Positions 1 to 6,133 of a DNA stretch of 20,318 bases are shown piece by piece. The notes beneath the pieces were generated by a model. It was not told the DNA's origin and did not search any database. It saw only the letters and a program-made list of their open reading frames with translations. The translations under genes and the position numbers were made by a program. Position 1 is the stretch's first letter, and each line of letters opens with the position of its first letter. This stretch comes from Sphingomonas sp. CCH9-E2. Its GTDB lineage: Bacteria > Pseudomonadota > Alphaproteobacteria > Sphingomonadales > Sphingomonadaceae. Location of the stretch: NCBI RefSeq assembly GCF_001557215.1, contig NZ_LSJM01000070.1:1-20318 (forward strand). The letters run 5' to 3'.

Positions 1-2
1 GT

Positions 3-242
3 TCAGGGGAGGGCAGCCCGGACGCGATCAGCCGGGCCTACCAGCAGCAGGTTCATGGACGGATCGGAGCGCCGAACGCGGCCGTCGCGCGCCATGTGTC
101 GCCGCTCTTTCGCACGCGACCGGACTTCTTTTACCGCAACTTCGTCGCCGCGAACCTGAGCCATGAGGCCTTTGCCGCGCGGATGGCCGGTTTGACGCGC
201 GATCCGGCGGTGGGACGTCAGACGATGGGCTTGTTCGACTGA
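3..242 (+). CDS. C-terminal end of an unidentified protein, possibly a geranylgeranyl-reductase-like FAD oxidoreductase (5' end outside window)
   Basis: An open plus-strand frame runs from the window edge to a TGA at 240-242 and encodes the last 79 residues of a protein. No start codon lies inside the window. The tail (SHEAFAARM, then DPAVGRQTMGLFD) recalls the C-terminal helices of geranylgeranyl-reductase-type flavoproteins, and an early SGEG could be the end of a FAD-binding motif. This is a weak memory-based resemblance, so the function is open. It converges on the Nif11-like gene and the two 3' ends overlap by 25 bases. A prenyl-chain reductase or oxidase would fit beside the terpenoid-cyclase-like gene, but that is inference. 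Coding status is likely because the composition is protein-like and the minus-strand frame here gives only low-complexity Arg/Pro peptide. Confidence 0.45.
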   Translation, partial: SGEGSPDAISRAYQQQVHGRIGAPNAAVARHVSPLFRTRPDFFYRNFVAANLSHEAFAARMAGLTRDPAVGRQTMGLFD

Positions 243-457
243 ATTCGGGCGGAATGCTCGACGGCCGCCTGAAGCATCCGGCGTTTGCGCCATGCCTGGC
301 GTAATTCCGGCGCGTCGCAGGGAAAGCCGTGGTCTGCAGCGAACTCCGCGACGCGCGACAGCTCGGTGGTGCCGGCGACATTGGCGAGTTCGCTGCGCAA
401 TCTGCTGTCGCGCTCGATCAATTCGAGAAAGCGCAGGGCATTGGCGAGCGACATCAT
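218..457 (-). CDS. Nif11-like leader-domain small protein
   Basis: This 79-residue protein opens with MMSLANALRFLELIERDSRL, the typical first helix of the Nif11 domain, which is found as the leader of many RiPP precursors. A second helix and a GF (residues 43-44) followed by an acidic helix complete the domain by about residue 55. The remaining 25 residues are basic and polar. They lack the Gly-Gly/Gly-Ala leader cleavage motif and lack a Cys- or Ser/Thr-rich core, so this may be a stand-alone Nif11 protein rather than a precursor. The ATG at 457 overlaps the TGA of the upstream cyclase-like gene (454-456), which points to translational coupling; a second in-frame ATG follows at 454. It is the last gene of the minus-strand operon. 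Its role is unknown: substrate, carrier or chaperone peptide for the preceding enzymes are all possible. Confidence 0.75.
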   Translation of the reverse strand: MMSLANALRFLELIERDSRLRSELANVAGTTELSRVAEFAADHGFPCDAPELRQAWRKRRMLQAAVEHSARIQSNKPIV

Positions 458-2484
458 CCGGCACTCCAGGCAAATCCACGGGCGCGGGCGTGGTAAAGCG
501 CCGCGAGCACGGTGGCGGTGGTGAAGCTGCCATGGATGTCATAGGCATTGACGATCCGCGGTGCGGCGGGATCGGCACCGGGCACCGGAACGATCATCGC
601 ACAGCTTCCGGTCCAGCTGCCGTCGGGTCGCTGGGACCGCGCCAACCTATCGATGGCATCGGTCAACACACCGCTTTTCTCCGCCTCCGCATCGTCGAGC
701 GCGGTACGGAGTAACCACGCACGATCGAACGCACCCTGACCGGTGTGCGTCAGTTCCGCGCAGGCCCAGCGCGCCGCAGCGTGCAGGGCAATGGCAGCCG
801 ACGGTGCCTGCGAACGGAGCGCCTCACACGCCAGTCCGGTCGAATAAGCGTCCGACCCGATCCAGAAGGCCGGCCAGCTCCCGTCCGCCGCTTGCGTCGC
901 CCGCAGGTTCGCGACGGCCGCATCCAGTCCTGCAAGCGCTGCGGAAGCGGTCACCTCACCATGCCGACCGTGCCACTGATCATGCGCCGCGCTGTCCGGC
1001 AGTGGGCGTCCGATTTCGGCCAACAACGGCGCGGAGTACGTCACTGCCGCCCCATTGGCGTCAAGGTGCCGCGCCAAGAAGTCACGATTGGCCCGGACCC
1101 GGGGATCGTCGTCCAGCCCCAGGCGCTGCGCCAGGATCACGACCCAGGCGGTACTGTCGGCGTCGGGCGGTGCCTTGCGGTGATAGCCCCAGCCGGGCTC
1201 CGGCGCGCGACGGTTGCGCAGGATCGCCCAGGCGGAGGCGGCAGCGTCATGCGCCGCGGCGTCCTCAAGGGCGAGCAGATGGGCCCCGACATAGCCACTC
1301 ACCCACTCGTCGCTGGCAAGATTGCCGAAGTCGAAATCGCGCCACAGCCCGTCCTGGGTCCGCTCGCGCAACAGGAACGCCAGCGCTCGGTCGATCACCT
1401 CACCCAGTGTCGTCGCAGCCAGACGCGCAGGTTTGTGCAACATGTCGCCAGCGCGAACCTCGCCACCGCGCGTCACGAGCGAAGGGCGGAAGCCGACATA
1501 GGCCTTGAGCGTCGGCGGCCGCCCCGGGACGAAGGTCGCCTTGATGTGGCTGGGGCCGCATTCGATCACGCTCGATACCGGCTCCGGATATGTGATCGCA
1601 TCGATGATGCACGGGTCCGGCCAGTCCAGCGCGGTCTCAAGCGGGGAGAGGGTGCGCGCCCAATTCTGCAGCGCGGTCCATTGCTGCGTCGAGACTGCCC
1701 CCGGGCACACCGCGTCGGCGAGATCGCGCCAGCCCTCCTCGCGCGCAGGCCAGGTCGAGAAGAGATACTCGATGCCGAGCCGCGGCAACAACCGATCCGT
1801 CACGTCGAGACACACGGTCGCGCGATAGGCGTCGGCGATGATCCGGGTCGCCGCCTCGGGGCGTGCATCCAGTCCGATCTGTGCCAGGAACGGCGTCAAT
1901 TCCGATGAGCGCATGCGTTTGATATTGAGACGCAGCGGGGTGTCGGCGCGCGAGAACATCGCACCAAGGTGCGAGACATGCGCGGCGTCGGGCAGCGCCA
2001 TTGTGAGTGCTCGAACGACCGTGCTCTTCGCGGCGCGATCAGCGAGGGGCATCGCGTCCAGCAGGGCGTGCACGCGTTCGGGCGACGGCGGTGAGAGGCT
2101 GTCGAACTCCAGGAAGATCGACGGCGGCACATCGGCTGGCGCATCCGCGTCATATTCCAGCCATATGCTGGCGATGCCGACCCGGTCGCCGGTGATTAGC
2201 GCATGCAGCCATGGCCAGGGCTGACTTTCGGCGTCGGGCCGCGCCGCGATCATCTCGATCAGGCGACCGATTCCGGCTGTGTCGAGCACATGGCATTGCA
2301 TCAGATCGACCGGAGCGGCCTCGTTGGTCAGCGAAAACTCGAACCCGCCGCACGCGACCGGCGGCATGCGCCGCGCAAGTTCGAGAGTGGTCGCAACCGC
2401 GCGTGGCACAAACGCCTCGTCCGTGAGCGGCTCCAGCAGCGCAATGACATCGGCAAAGCTCTGCGGCGCGGCGGACCCGGTCAT
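454..2484 (-). CDS. Class II terpenoid-cyclase-like protein (prenyltransferase/squalene-oxidase repeats) with extra N-terminal domain
   Basis: The 676-residue product falls into two halves. Residues about 355-676 hold squalene/hopene-cyclase-type repeats: TQDGLW (376-381), QAADGSW (531-537) and QRPDGSW (618-624) are QW-like motifs. DADSTAW (441-447) sits where class II cyclases carry DxDDTAx, the proton-donor motif; here the fourth position is Ser instead of Asp. Residues 1-340 are not recognised; a KAYVGF stretch near 327-332 faintly recalls ABBA-type prenyltransferases, but that is a guess. The family usually cyclises polyprenyl chains by protonation; the substrate here is unknown. There are no obvious signal peptide or membrane segments. 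The ATG at 2484 overlaps the P450 stop (ATGA), and the TGA overlaps the Nif11 start. It is shorter in its cyclase half than a full squalene-hopene cyclase (about 630 residues), so only one of the two barrels may be complete. Confidence 0.7.
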   Translation of the reverse strand: MTGSAAPQSFADVIALLEPLTDEAFVPRAVATTLELARRMPPVACGGFEFSLTNEAAPVDLMQCHVLDTAGIGRLIEMIAARPDAESQPWPWLHALITGDRVGIASIWLEYDADAPADVPPSIFLEFDSLSPPSPERVHALLDAMPLADRAAKSTVVRALTMALPDAAHVSHLGAMFSRADTPLRLNIKRMRSSELTPFLAQIGLDARPEAATRIIADAYRATVCLDVTDRLLPRLGIEYLFSTWPAREEGWRDLADAVCPGAVSTQQWTALQNWARTLSPLETALDWPDPCIIDAITYPEPVSSVIECGPSHIKATFVPGRPPTLKAYVGFRPSLVTRGGEVRAGDMLHKPARLAATTLGEVIDRALAFLLRERTQDGLWRDFDFGNLASDEWVSGYVGAHLLALEDAAAHDAAASAWAILRNRRAPEPGWGYHRKAPPDADSTAWVVILAQRLGLDDDPRVRANRDFLARHLDANGAAVTYSAPLLAEIGRPLPDSAAHDQWHGRHGEVTASAALAGLDAAVANLRATQAADGSWPAFWIGSDAYSTGLACEALRSQAPSAAIALHAAARWACAELTHTGQGAFDRAWLLRTALDDAEAEKSGVLTDAIDRLARSQRPDGSWTGSCAMIVPVPGADPAAPRIVNAYDIHGSFTTATVLAALYHARARGFAWSAG

Positions 2485-3574
2485 TCGAAGCGGTCGTAGA
2501 CAATGACGGCGGGGGCATCGCCGTCGATGTCGATCAGCTGCAGTCCCTTTGCCCGCGTCAGCAAAGCGCGAACCGACTCGCGCAAAAAGATGCGTGTCAT
2601 CGGCACGCCGTCACAGGAAAAGGGGCCGACTCCGAACGTGAGTGCTGCGGTCCGCTTACGACTTGGGTCGAAGCTGTCGGGCTCCGCGAACTGATCAGCG
2701 TCGCGATTGGCTGCACTAAGGTCGATCGTGCTGAACTCCTTGCACCCAGGTGCCGATCCTTCCGCATGGTAACGGAAGATGGTCGGCAAGGGCGGGTAGA
2801 GCCGCATCAATTCCTCGAACGCGGCATCGGGGCTGTCGCCCCGAATGGCATTGGCGATTTCGGGTTCGTCGAGCGCAAAGCGAAGGATTGAGGCGAGGCT
2901 GCGATTCAACGAAGTTCCCGCGATCATGATCACCGCGCAGCTCATGATGATGAAGTCGCGCGACCGTTCATGCTCCTCTGCAAATGCGACCAGCGCGGCA
3001 AGCAGCCCGTCGGCCGTGTAGCTGCGCGTCGTCAGTGCCTGATCCACCGCGGTCACGACCGGGCGGTAGGACAGCCAGCCCTGCAGCATTTCCCGAACCG
3101 GAAGTCCGGTCACCAGCGCCTTGTAGCCCACTGCCAGCGCGTCCCCCAGTTGGGCAACGCGGAAATCCAGACCCAGCAGAGAATTGAACGCCGCGAGCGC
3201 CAATGGCGTCCCCAGCGCGCTTTCGACCGGTAGCGGTGTGCCCACCGGGTGGCGCTGCAACACGTCCTCGAATGTTCGGCGCACGGCGTGCAGATGGCGG
3301 GAGGCATAGTCTCCCATCTGATACCGTCGGACCATCGCCTGCAATTTGCGACGATCGGGGTCGAACGGATAGGCGCGGCGCATGCGCGCGACCATATGGC
3401 GATGGTAAAGCAGGATCGCGCCGATCTGCTGGCCGGACAGGTCGCCGCCGGCCAGCTCGGCCGGACTGATCGCCGGCAAGGCGAAGTCGCTGGACAGCAG
3501 GAGCGCGCGCGCGCATCGGCATAGCGCGCCACATCGTGATAGATGCAGCGCGGGGCTGCCGCCGGATCCATCAT
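2481..3574 (-). CDS. Cytochrome P450, reading frame broken in a (GC)6 run
   Basis: P450 hallmarks are present in the main frame (2481-3479): ExxR as EELMR followed by LYPP, and the cysteine ligand loop FGVGPFSCDG. The I-helix reads IAGTSLN, so the usual acid-threonine pair of AGxE/DTT is missing. The only in-frame start for this part is a TTG at 3479, leaving 332 residues and no N-terminal strand. In another frame, an ATG at 3574 overlaps the kinase stop (ATGA) and encodes a P450-like N-terminus (IYHDVARYADARA). That frame ends at the (GC)6 run, 3503-3514. Removing one GC unit would join it to ALLLSSDFALPAIS and yield one protein of about 363 residues. The break may be a sequencing error, slippage or a real inactivation. 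The likely role is oxidative tailoring within the RiPP/terpenoid operon; substrate unknown. Confidence 0.8.
3503..3514 (-). repeat. (GC)6 dinucleotide run at the P450 frame break
   Basis: Twelve bases of alternating G and C separate the two frames of the P450. Five units instead of six would give a continuous frame. Such runs are prone both to replication slippage and to base-calling errors. Confidence 0.85.
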
Positions 3575-4539
3575 GGTCGTGCCCCGGCGATGTCGCGAAT
3601 CAGATCGGCGGTTGCGGCGAGGTGCTCCAGTCCCCGGGGGCGGCGCAAGGCATAGACGGGAATGCGCCGCGCCATGTCCAAGGCTGCAGCAAGGCCGGCC
3701 TGGCGCGCGGGCAGCGACGGCGCAAACATCTCACCCGAAAGGTTCCGACTGAGCGCCAGTCCCGCCATGGGCTCGGCGAGGCGCTCTGCCGTGATCTGCC
3801 CGTCGTCCGAGCTGCCAAGCATGAAAATCGCGGTGAGCGGCAGCGCGCGGGGATTGGACCAGAAGGCGTGATTGCTGGTGTCGAGAAAATGCTTGGGCAC
3901 GCGTGTGTTGGTGCGCCTGGGGCCGCTCGCCTTGCGAACCGCCGGATGTTTGGGATCGATGCGACAAAAGGTGGCGCCGTGATGAACCTGTTGGGTCGCC
4001 GGATCGATCGCCGCCAGATCGTCGGCGACGATGGCGTGCGACTGTTCGCGCAGATGGAGCGCCAGCGTGGTCTTGCCGGCACCGCTGGGACCGCAGATCG
4101 CGACCGCACTGTCGCCGATGCCGATCACGGCCGCATGCAGCGGAAAGAATTGCATGAGGGTGCGCAGCCGCAGCGGCATGAACGGGCTGACGAGGAATGA
4201 GGTCACCTGTATCGGATCGATGGGGCCGTCTTCGTGGATCGTGACAGACCCCGCCGCGAGACTATGGTCGATCCGAGCGCGCGCTGACCCGGCTTCATGG
4301 ATGAAGACGCTGAATCCGTCGGCGCCCTGTCTTTGCAGCGACAGACGTCCCTCCTCGCCCGCAGTCGTTTGATAGACGACAGAAGCGACGCCCAGTTCCT
4401 CCGCTGACGCTGCGTAGCTGTCGTCGAGAGACAGAGTGAGACTTGGCGCGTCGGCATTAAGGCGATCGGCGGAAGCGAGTCCCCACAACACGCACGGGCA
4501 GATGATCCGATGCCCAAACAGCGCGTAAGCAGCGGTCAC
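3571..4539 (-). CDS. HprK-like lasso-peptide kinase
   Basis: The 322-residue product has a P-loop GPSGAGKTT (150-158), a preceding LHAAVI segment and VADDLAAID (171-179), which matches the Walker B-like DD of HPr kinase/phosphorylase-like proteins. Relatives in lasso clusters (the paeninodin and Thermobacillus kinases) phosphorylate the side chain of a C-terminal Ser in the precursor. Both precursors here end in Ser, which fits that role. The start is a GTG at 4539; an in-frame TGA lies directly upstream, so no earlier start is possible. The upstream GGGTG is a weak ribosome-binding site. The stop overlaps the probable P450 ATG at 3574. It lies 89 bases after precursor A1. Peptide phosphorylation is inferred from family and context, not from specificity residues. 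Confidence 0.85.
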   Translation of the reverse strand: MTAAYALFGHRIICPCVLWGLASADRLNADAPSLTLSLDDSYAASAEELGVASVVYQTTAGEEGRLSLQRQGADGFSVFIHEAGSARARIDHSLAAGSVTIHEDGPIDPIQVTSFLVSPFMPLRLRTLMQFFPLHAAVIGIGDSAVAICGPSGAGKTTLALHLREQSHAIVADDLAAIDPATQQVHHGATFCRIDPKHPAVRKASGPRRTNTRVPKHFLDTSNHAFWSNPRALPLTAIFMLGSSDDGQITAERLAEPMAGLALSRNLSGEMFAPSLPARQAGLAAALDMARRIPVYALRRPRGLEHLAATADLIRDIAGARP

Positions 4540-4628
4540 TCAGCACCCATTTAGGCAAACGAAATCACACTAACAGACATGAGCGACCGCAAGTCGGCCA
4601 GGCCCCCTTATATCGGGCGAACCACCCC

Positions 4629-4775
4629 TCAAGATGCGTACGCGGCAACCCCGGTGCCATCGTCGCTCGCGCCGGAACCCTGGTTGGCGACCAGATCAGC
4701 GACCGCGCCATATTCCTTGATCGAAGGCGCGGTGTAGACGGCGTTCACTTTAATGCTGCGCTGCTGATCTTTCAT
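4629..4775 (-). CDS. Lasso peptide precursor A1
   Basis: A 48-residue peptide starting at the ATG at 4775, with GGGGGAG as ribosome-binding site about 9-10 bases upstream. A longer frame to 4835 adds a non-conserved extension and is disfavoured. The leader carries YTAPSIKEYGAVADLVA, the YxxPxIxxYG signature read by B1 proteins of lasso systems. The usual LTx then core boundary (Thr at -2) reads LVA here. If cleavage follows LVA, the core is NQGSGASDDGTGVAAYAS, with Asp8 and Asp9 available for an 8- or 9-residue ring. If cleavage precedes GSG, Asp7 remains available. The C-terminal Ser matches targets of HprK-like lasso kinases. It has the same layout as precursor A2 and is followed by the kinase gene. 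Confidence 0.85.
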   Translation of the reverse strand: MKDQQRSIKVNAVYTAPSIKEYGAVADLVANQGSGASDDGTGVAAYAS

Positions 4776-5043
4776 AATGCCCAACTCCCCCGAGCGTTGC
4801 CGTGATCTGTTACCGGTACCCTGGAAAGAAAGCAACAGATCGGCTAACTCAATCCGGACGACGAAACCTTAAGATTGGCCCACAACATGCGAACCGAACG
4901 AGCCCCGCTGTGGCGCCCGGCCAACCCTTCAATCAACCAGTGCGACGATTGCGGGAGTTCTGCACGCCCGGCTTCCTGAGTGGCCCTGCGCATCGGTGGC
5001 GGCACGCCCTTTGCCTGCGAAACGCCGTGAGGGCGCGCTCAGC

Positions 5044-5316
5044 TCAGCTTACGACCACCAGCTTCTTGCCGACCATGTGGTCGAGCAGGGTGTCCAGATC
5101 ATTTCCCGCCAGCCGCGGATCGACGTCATAGGCCTGAGTGATTGCGTCGATCAGCTGCGCGCGCGTTTTACCTTCGCCCTGCAACCGACCCCAGATATGG
5201 GCCGCAACCGGATCGAGGCCAAAGGCCTTGTCACTGTCGGTATTGAGCAAAATCGTTTCACCCTCGACCTCGCTGAAGATGACGCTCTCAGATGCTCGGT
5301 AAACTGGGTCCGACAT
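5044..5316 (-). CDS. PqqD-like lasso B1 protein (RiPP recognition element), copy near A1
   Basis: This 90-residue protein has the PqqD/RRE pattern: a beta-rich start (VIFSEVEGETILLNT), then FGLDPVAAHIWGRLQ and a helical tail (AQLIDAITQAYDVD) ending in LDTLLDHMVGKKLVVVS. B1 proteins bind the YxxP leader and deliver it to the B2 protease. The ATG at 5316 is preceded by GAGGTCAA. The first 66 residues differ from the second B1 (5817-6095) at only five positions; the C-terminal 25 residues diverge more. It is followed after 268 bases by precursor A1, and is preceded by remnants of a cyclase and a kinase gene. A dedicated pairing of each B1 with its neighbouring precursor is possible but not shown. 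Confidence 0.88.
   Translation of the reverse strand: MSDPVYRASESVIFSEVEGETILLNTDSDKAFGLDPVAAHIWGRLQGEGKTRAQLIDAITQAYDVDPRLAGNDLDTLLDHMVGKKLVVVS
5127..5316 (-). repeat. Direct repeat, copy 1 (B1 coding segment)
   Basis: This segment matches 5906-6095 at close to 90 percent by eye in the parts compared (for example 5221-5316 against 6001-6095). The offset is 779 bases. Identity drops toward the 3' ends of the two B1 genes. It is the best-preserved part of the tandem duplication of the locus. Confidence 0.8.
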
Positions 5317-5319
5317 TTG

Positions 5320-5384
5320 ACCTCAACCTTCTCCACCCATCGCCGCCCCATCGACAGCAGCGCCCGCATTTCCCACCGGAGCAC
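5320..5384 (-). pseudogene. Remnant of the 3' end of a second lasso cyclase gene
   Basis: Directly upstream of the 5316 B1 start, one frame reads LRWEMRALLSMGRR. This aligns with LRREIPMLLSIGR near the C-terminus of the intact cyclase (6134-8095), with 8 of 13 residues shared and roughly 70 percent base identity over about 43 bases. The intact cyclase also lies just upstream of a B1 gene, so position agrees as well. No stop precedes the B1 start in this frame, and nothing else of the cyclase is left. It is read as the surviving tail of a duplicated cyclase gene. Confidence 0.7.
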
Positions 5385-5499
5385 GGACGGATGTATCCGC
5401 TTCATCGATGAAGACGGTGGACCCATCTCAGTAGAGGTCGGGCGACAAGCGGCAAGGGCTGACGATCCGGTGGCCGAAAAGCGTGTAACAGAATGTCAA
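5383..5499 (-). pseudogene. Remnant of a second HprK-like kinase gene with internal deletion
   Basis: Starting from a TTG at 5499, the frame reads LTFCYTLFGHRIVSPC, matching residues 1-16 of the intact kinase (MTAAYALFGHRIICPC). The bases before it (GGGTGGTGA) match those before the intact kinase start (GGGTGCTGA). The same frame then continues RLSPDLY, a TGA, and DGSTVFIDEAD, matching kinase residues 65-84 (RLS...DGFSVFIHEAG). About 48 codons are therefore deleted in between, and a stop codon interrupts the rest. The match fades near 5383, where the cyclase remnant begins. It lies 100 bases downstream of precursor A2, as the intact kinase lies 89 bases downstream of precursor A1. Confidence 0.78.
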
Positions 5500-5552
5500 T
5501 CACCACCCTTTGCGAGCAGGCAAGGCCCGACCCGCGCTGTAAAGCGCAGACT

Positions 5553-5564
5553 GCCCCCGGGGGC
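5553..5564. other. 12-base GC palindrome downstream of precursor A2
   Basis: GCCCCCGGGGGC lies 36 bases past the A2 stop. Hairpins after lasso precursor genes are known in proteobacterial clusters and can set the ratio of precursor to enzymes. This perfect palindrome has no loop and no T run, so a structural role is only a possibility. Confidence 0.25.
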
Positions 5565-5599
5565 CTCACATCCGCCCTATTCTCTGCGCAAAGCGTGCT

Positions 5600-5743
5600 T
5601 CAGGACGCGTAAGTTGCCCCGCCGCCATCGTCGAAGCTTCCCGACCCGCTGAAGGAGACCAAATCGACGACTGCGCCATAGTCCTTGACCGACGGCGTCG
5701 TGTAAGCTGCCTTGGGCTCACTGAGCTGCGATACATGTTCCAT
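5600..5743 (-). CDS. Lasso peptide precursor A2
   Basis: A 47-residue peptide from the ATG at 5743 to TGA at 5600-5602, preceded by a GGGGGG stretch about 9 bases upstream of the start. The leader holds YTTPSVKDYGAVVDLVS, the YxxPx(I/V)xxYG lasso signature also present in A1. Assuming the same boundary, the core is FSGSGSFDDGGGATYAS, with Asp8/Asp9 for ring closure (or Asp7 if processing is before GSG). The C-terminal YAS equals that of A1 and suits Ser phosphorylation. The gene lies 73 bases after a B1 gene. Downstream comes the kinase remnant, so A2 once headed its own A-kinase unit. The tail is Gly-rich with one Tyr as the only bulky residue, so the plug of a threaded form is unclear. Confidence 0.85.
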   Translation of the reverse strand: MEHVSQLSEPKAAYTTPSVKDYGAVVDLVSFSGSGSFDDGGGATYAS

Positions 5744-5781
5744 TGAACCACACCCCCCTGATCGTCTCGATCGTCGAATAA

Positions 5782-5808
5782 ATTATGGTCGCCGGATTGG
5801 CAAGTCAG
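5782..5808 (-). promoter_or_regulatory. Possible promoter for precursor A2
   Basis: On the minus strand CTGACT (5803-5808) and CATAAT (5782-5787) are 15 bases apart and lie about 40 bases before the A2 start. The short AT-rich patch contrasts with the GC-rich surroundings. Match to the -35/-10 consensus is partial and spacing is short, so this is a weak call. Confidence 0.25.
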
Positions 5809-5816
5809 TGGGGCGC

Positions 5817-6095
5817 TCACCCTGCAATGGACGCGACCAGCTTTCGACCGGTCAGACTGTCGAGCAGGGTGTCGAGATCGCGCGCCGCACGTTCAGCATC
5901 TACGTCGTAGGCTTGTGTGATTGCGTCGATCAGCTGCGCGCGCGTTTTGCCTGCGCCCTGCAACAGACTCCAGATATAGGCCGCAACCGGGTCAAGCCCA
6001 AAGGCCTTGTCGCTGTCGGTATCGAGCAAAATCGTTTCGCCTTCGACCTCGCTGAAAATAACGCTCTCAGACGCCCGATAAACCGGGTCCGACAT
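5817..6095 (-). CDS. PqqD-like lasso B1 protein (RiPP recognition element), copy near A2
   Basis: A 92-residue PqqD/RRE protein nearly identical in its first two thirds to the B1 at 5044-5316 (differences at residues 25, 40, 43, 44 and 48 only). The last quarter differs (LDTLLDSLTGRKLVASIAG). The ATG at 6095 has a strong GGAGG four bases upstream, which decides the start against a longer open frame reaching 6500 that overlaps the cyclase gene antiparallel to its own sense. It follows the cyclase stop by 38 bases and precedes precursor A2 by 73. Function by family: binds the precursor leader and presents it to the B2 protease. Confidence 0.9.
   Translation of the reverse strand: MSDPVYRASESVIFSEVEGETILLDTDSDKAFGLDPVAAYIWSLLQGAGKTRAQLIDAITQAYDVDAERAARDLDTLLDSLTGRKLVASIAG
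5906..6095 (-). repeat. Direct repeat, copy 2 (B1 coding segment)
   Basis: Partner of 5127-5316 in the same orientation; see that entry for the comparison. Confidence 0.8.
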
Positions 6096-6133
6096 ATGAC
6101 CTCCATCGCCACTGTAGACTGCAATTCGATCCA

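Noticed and set aside
745..1908. Long plus-strand open frame of 387 codons opposite the cyclase-like gene, and a similar one at 561-1508
   Set aside because: Arg/Pro-rich peptides without domain features; they are antisense shadows of a high-GC coding region whose minus-strand product shows QW-type repeats.
3110..3574. 154-codon minus-strand frame starting at the ATG at 3574 as a separate protein
   Set aside because: Only its first 23 or so codons are meaningful (the P450 N-terminus); after the (GC)6 run it turns into a shadow of the P450.
4776..5043. Search for a third precursor or gene in the 268-base gap before A1
   Set aside because: No frame with a YxxP leader, and no convincing promoter pair; the gap appears non-coding.
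4996..5652. 218-codon plus-strand frame across the B1 and scar region
   Set aside because: It runs antisense to B1 and the remnants and mirrors their duplication; no independent features.
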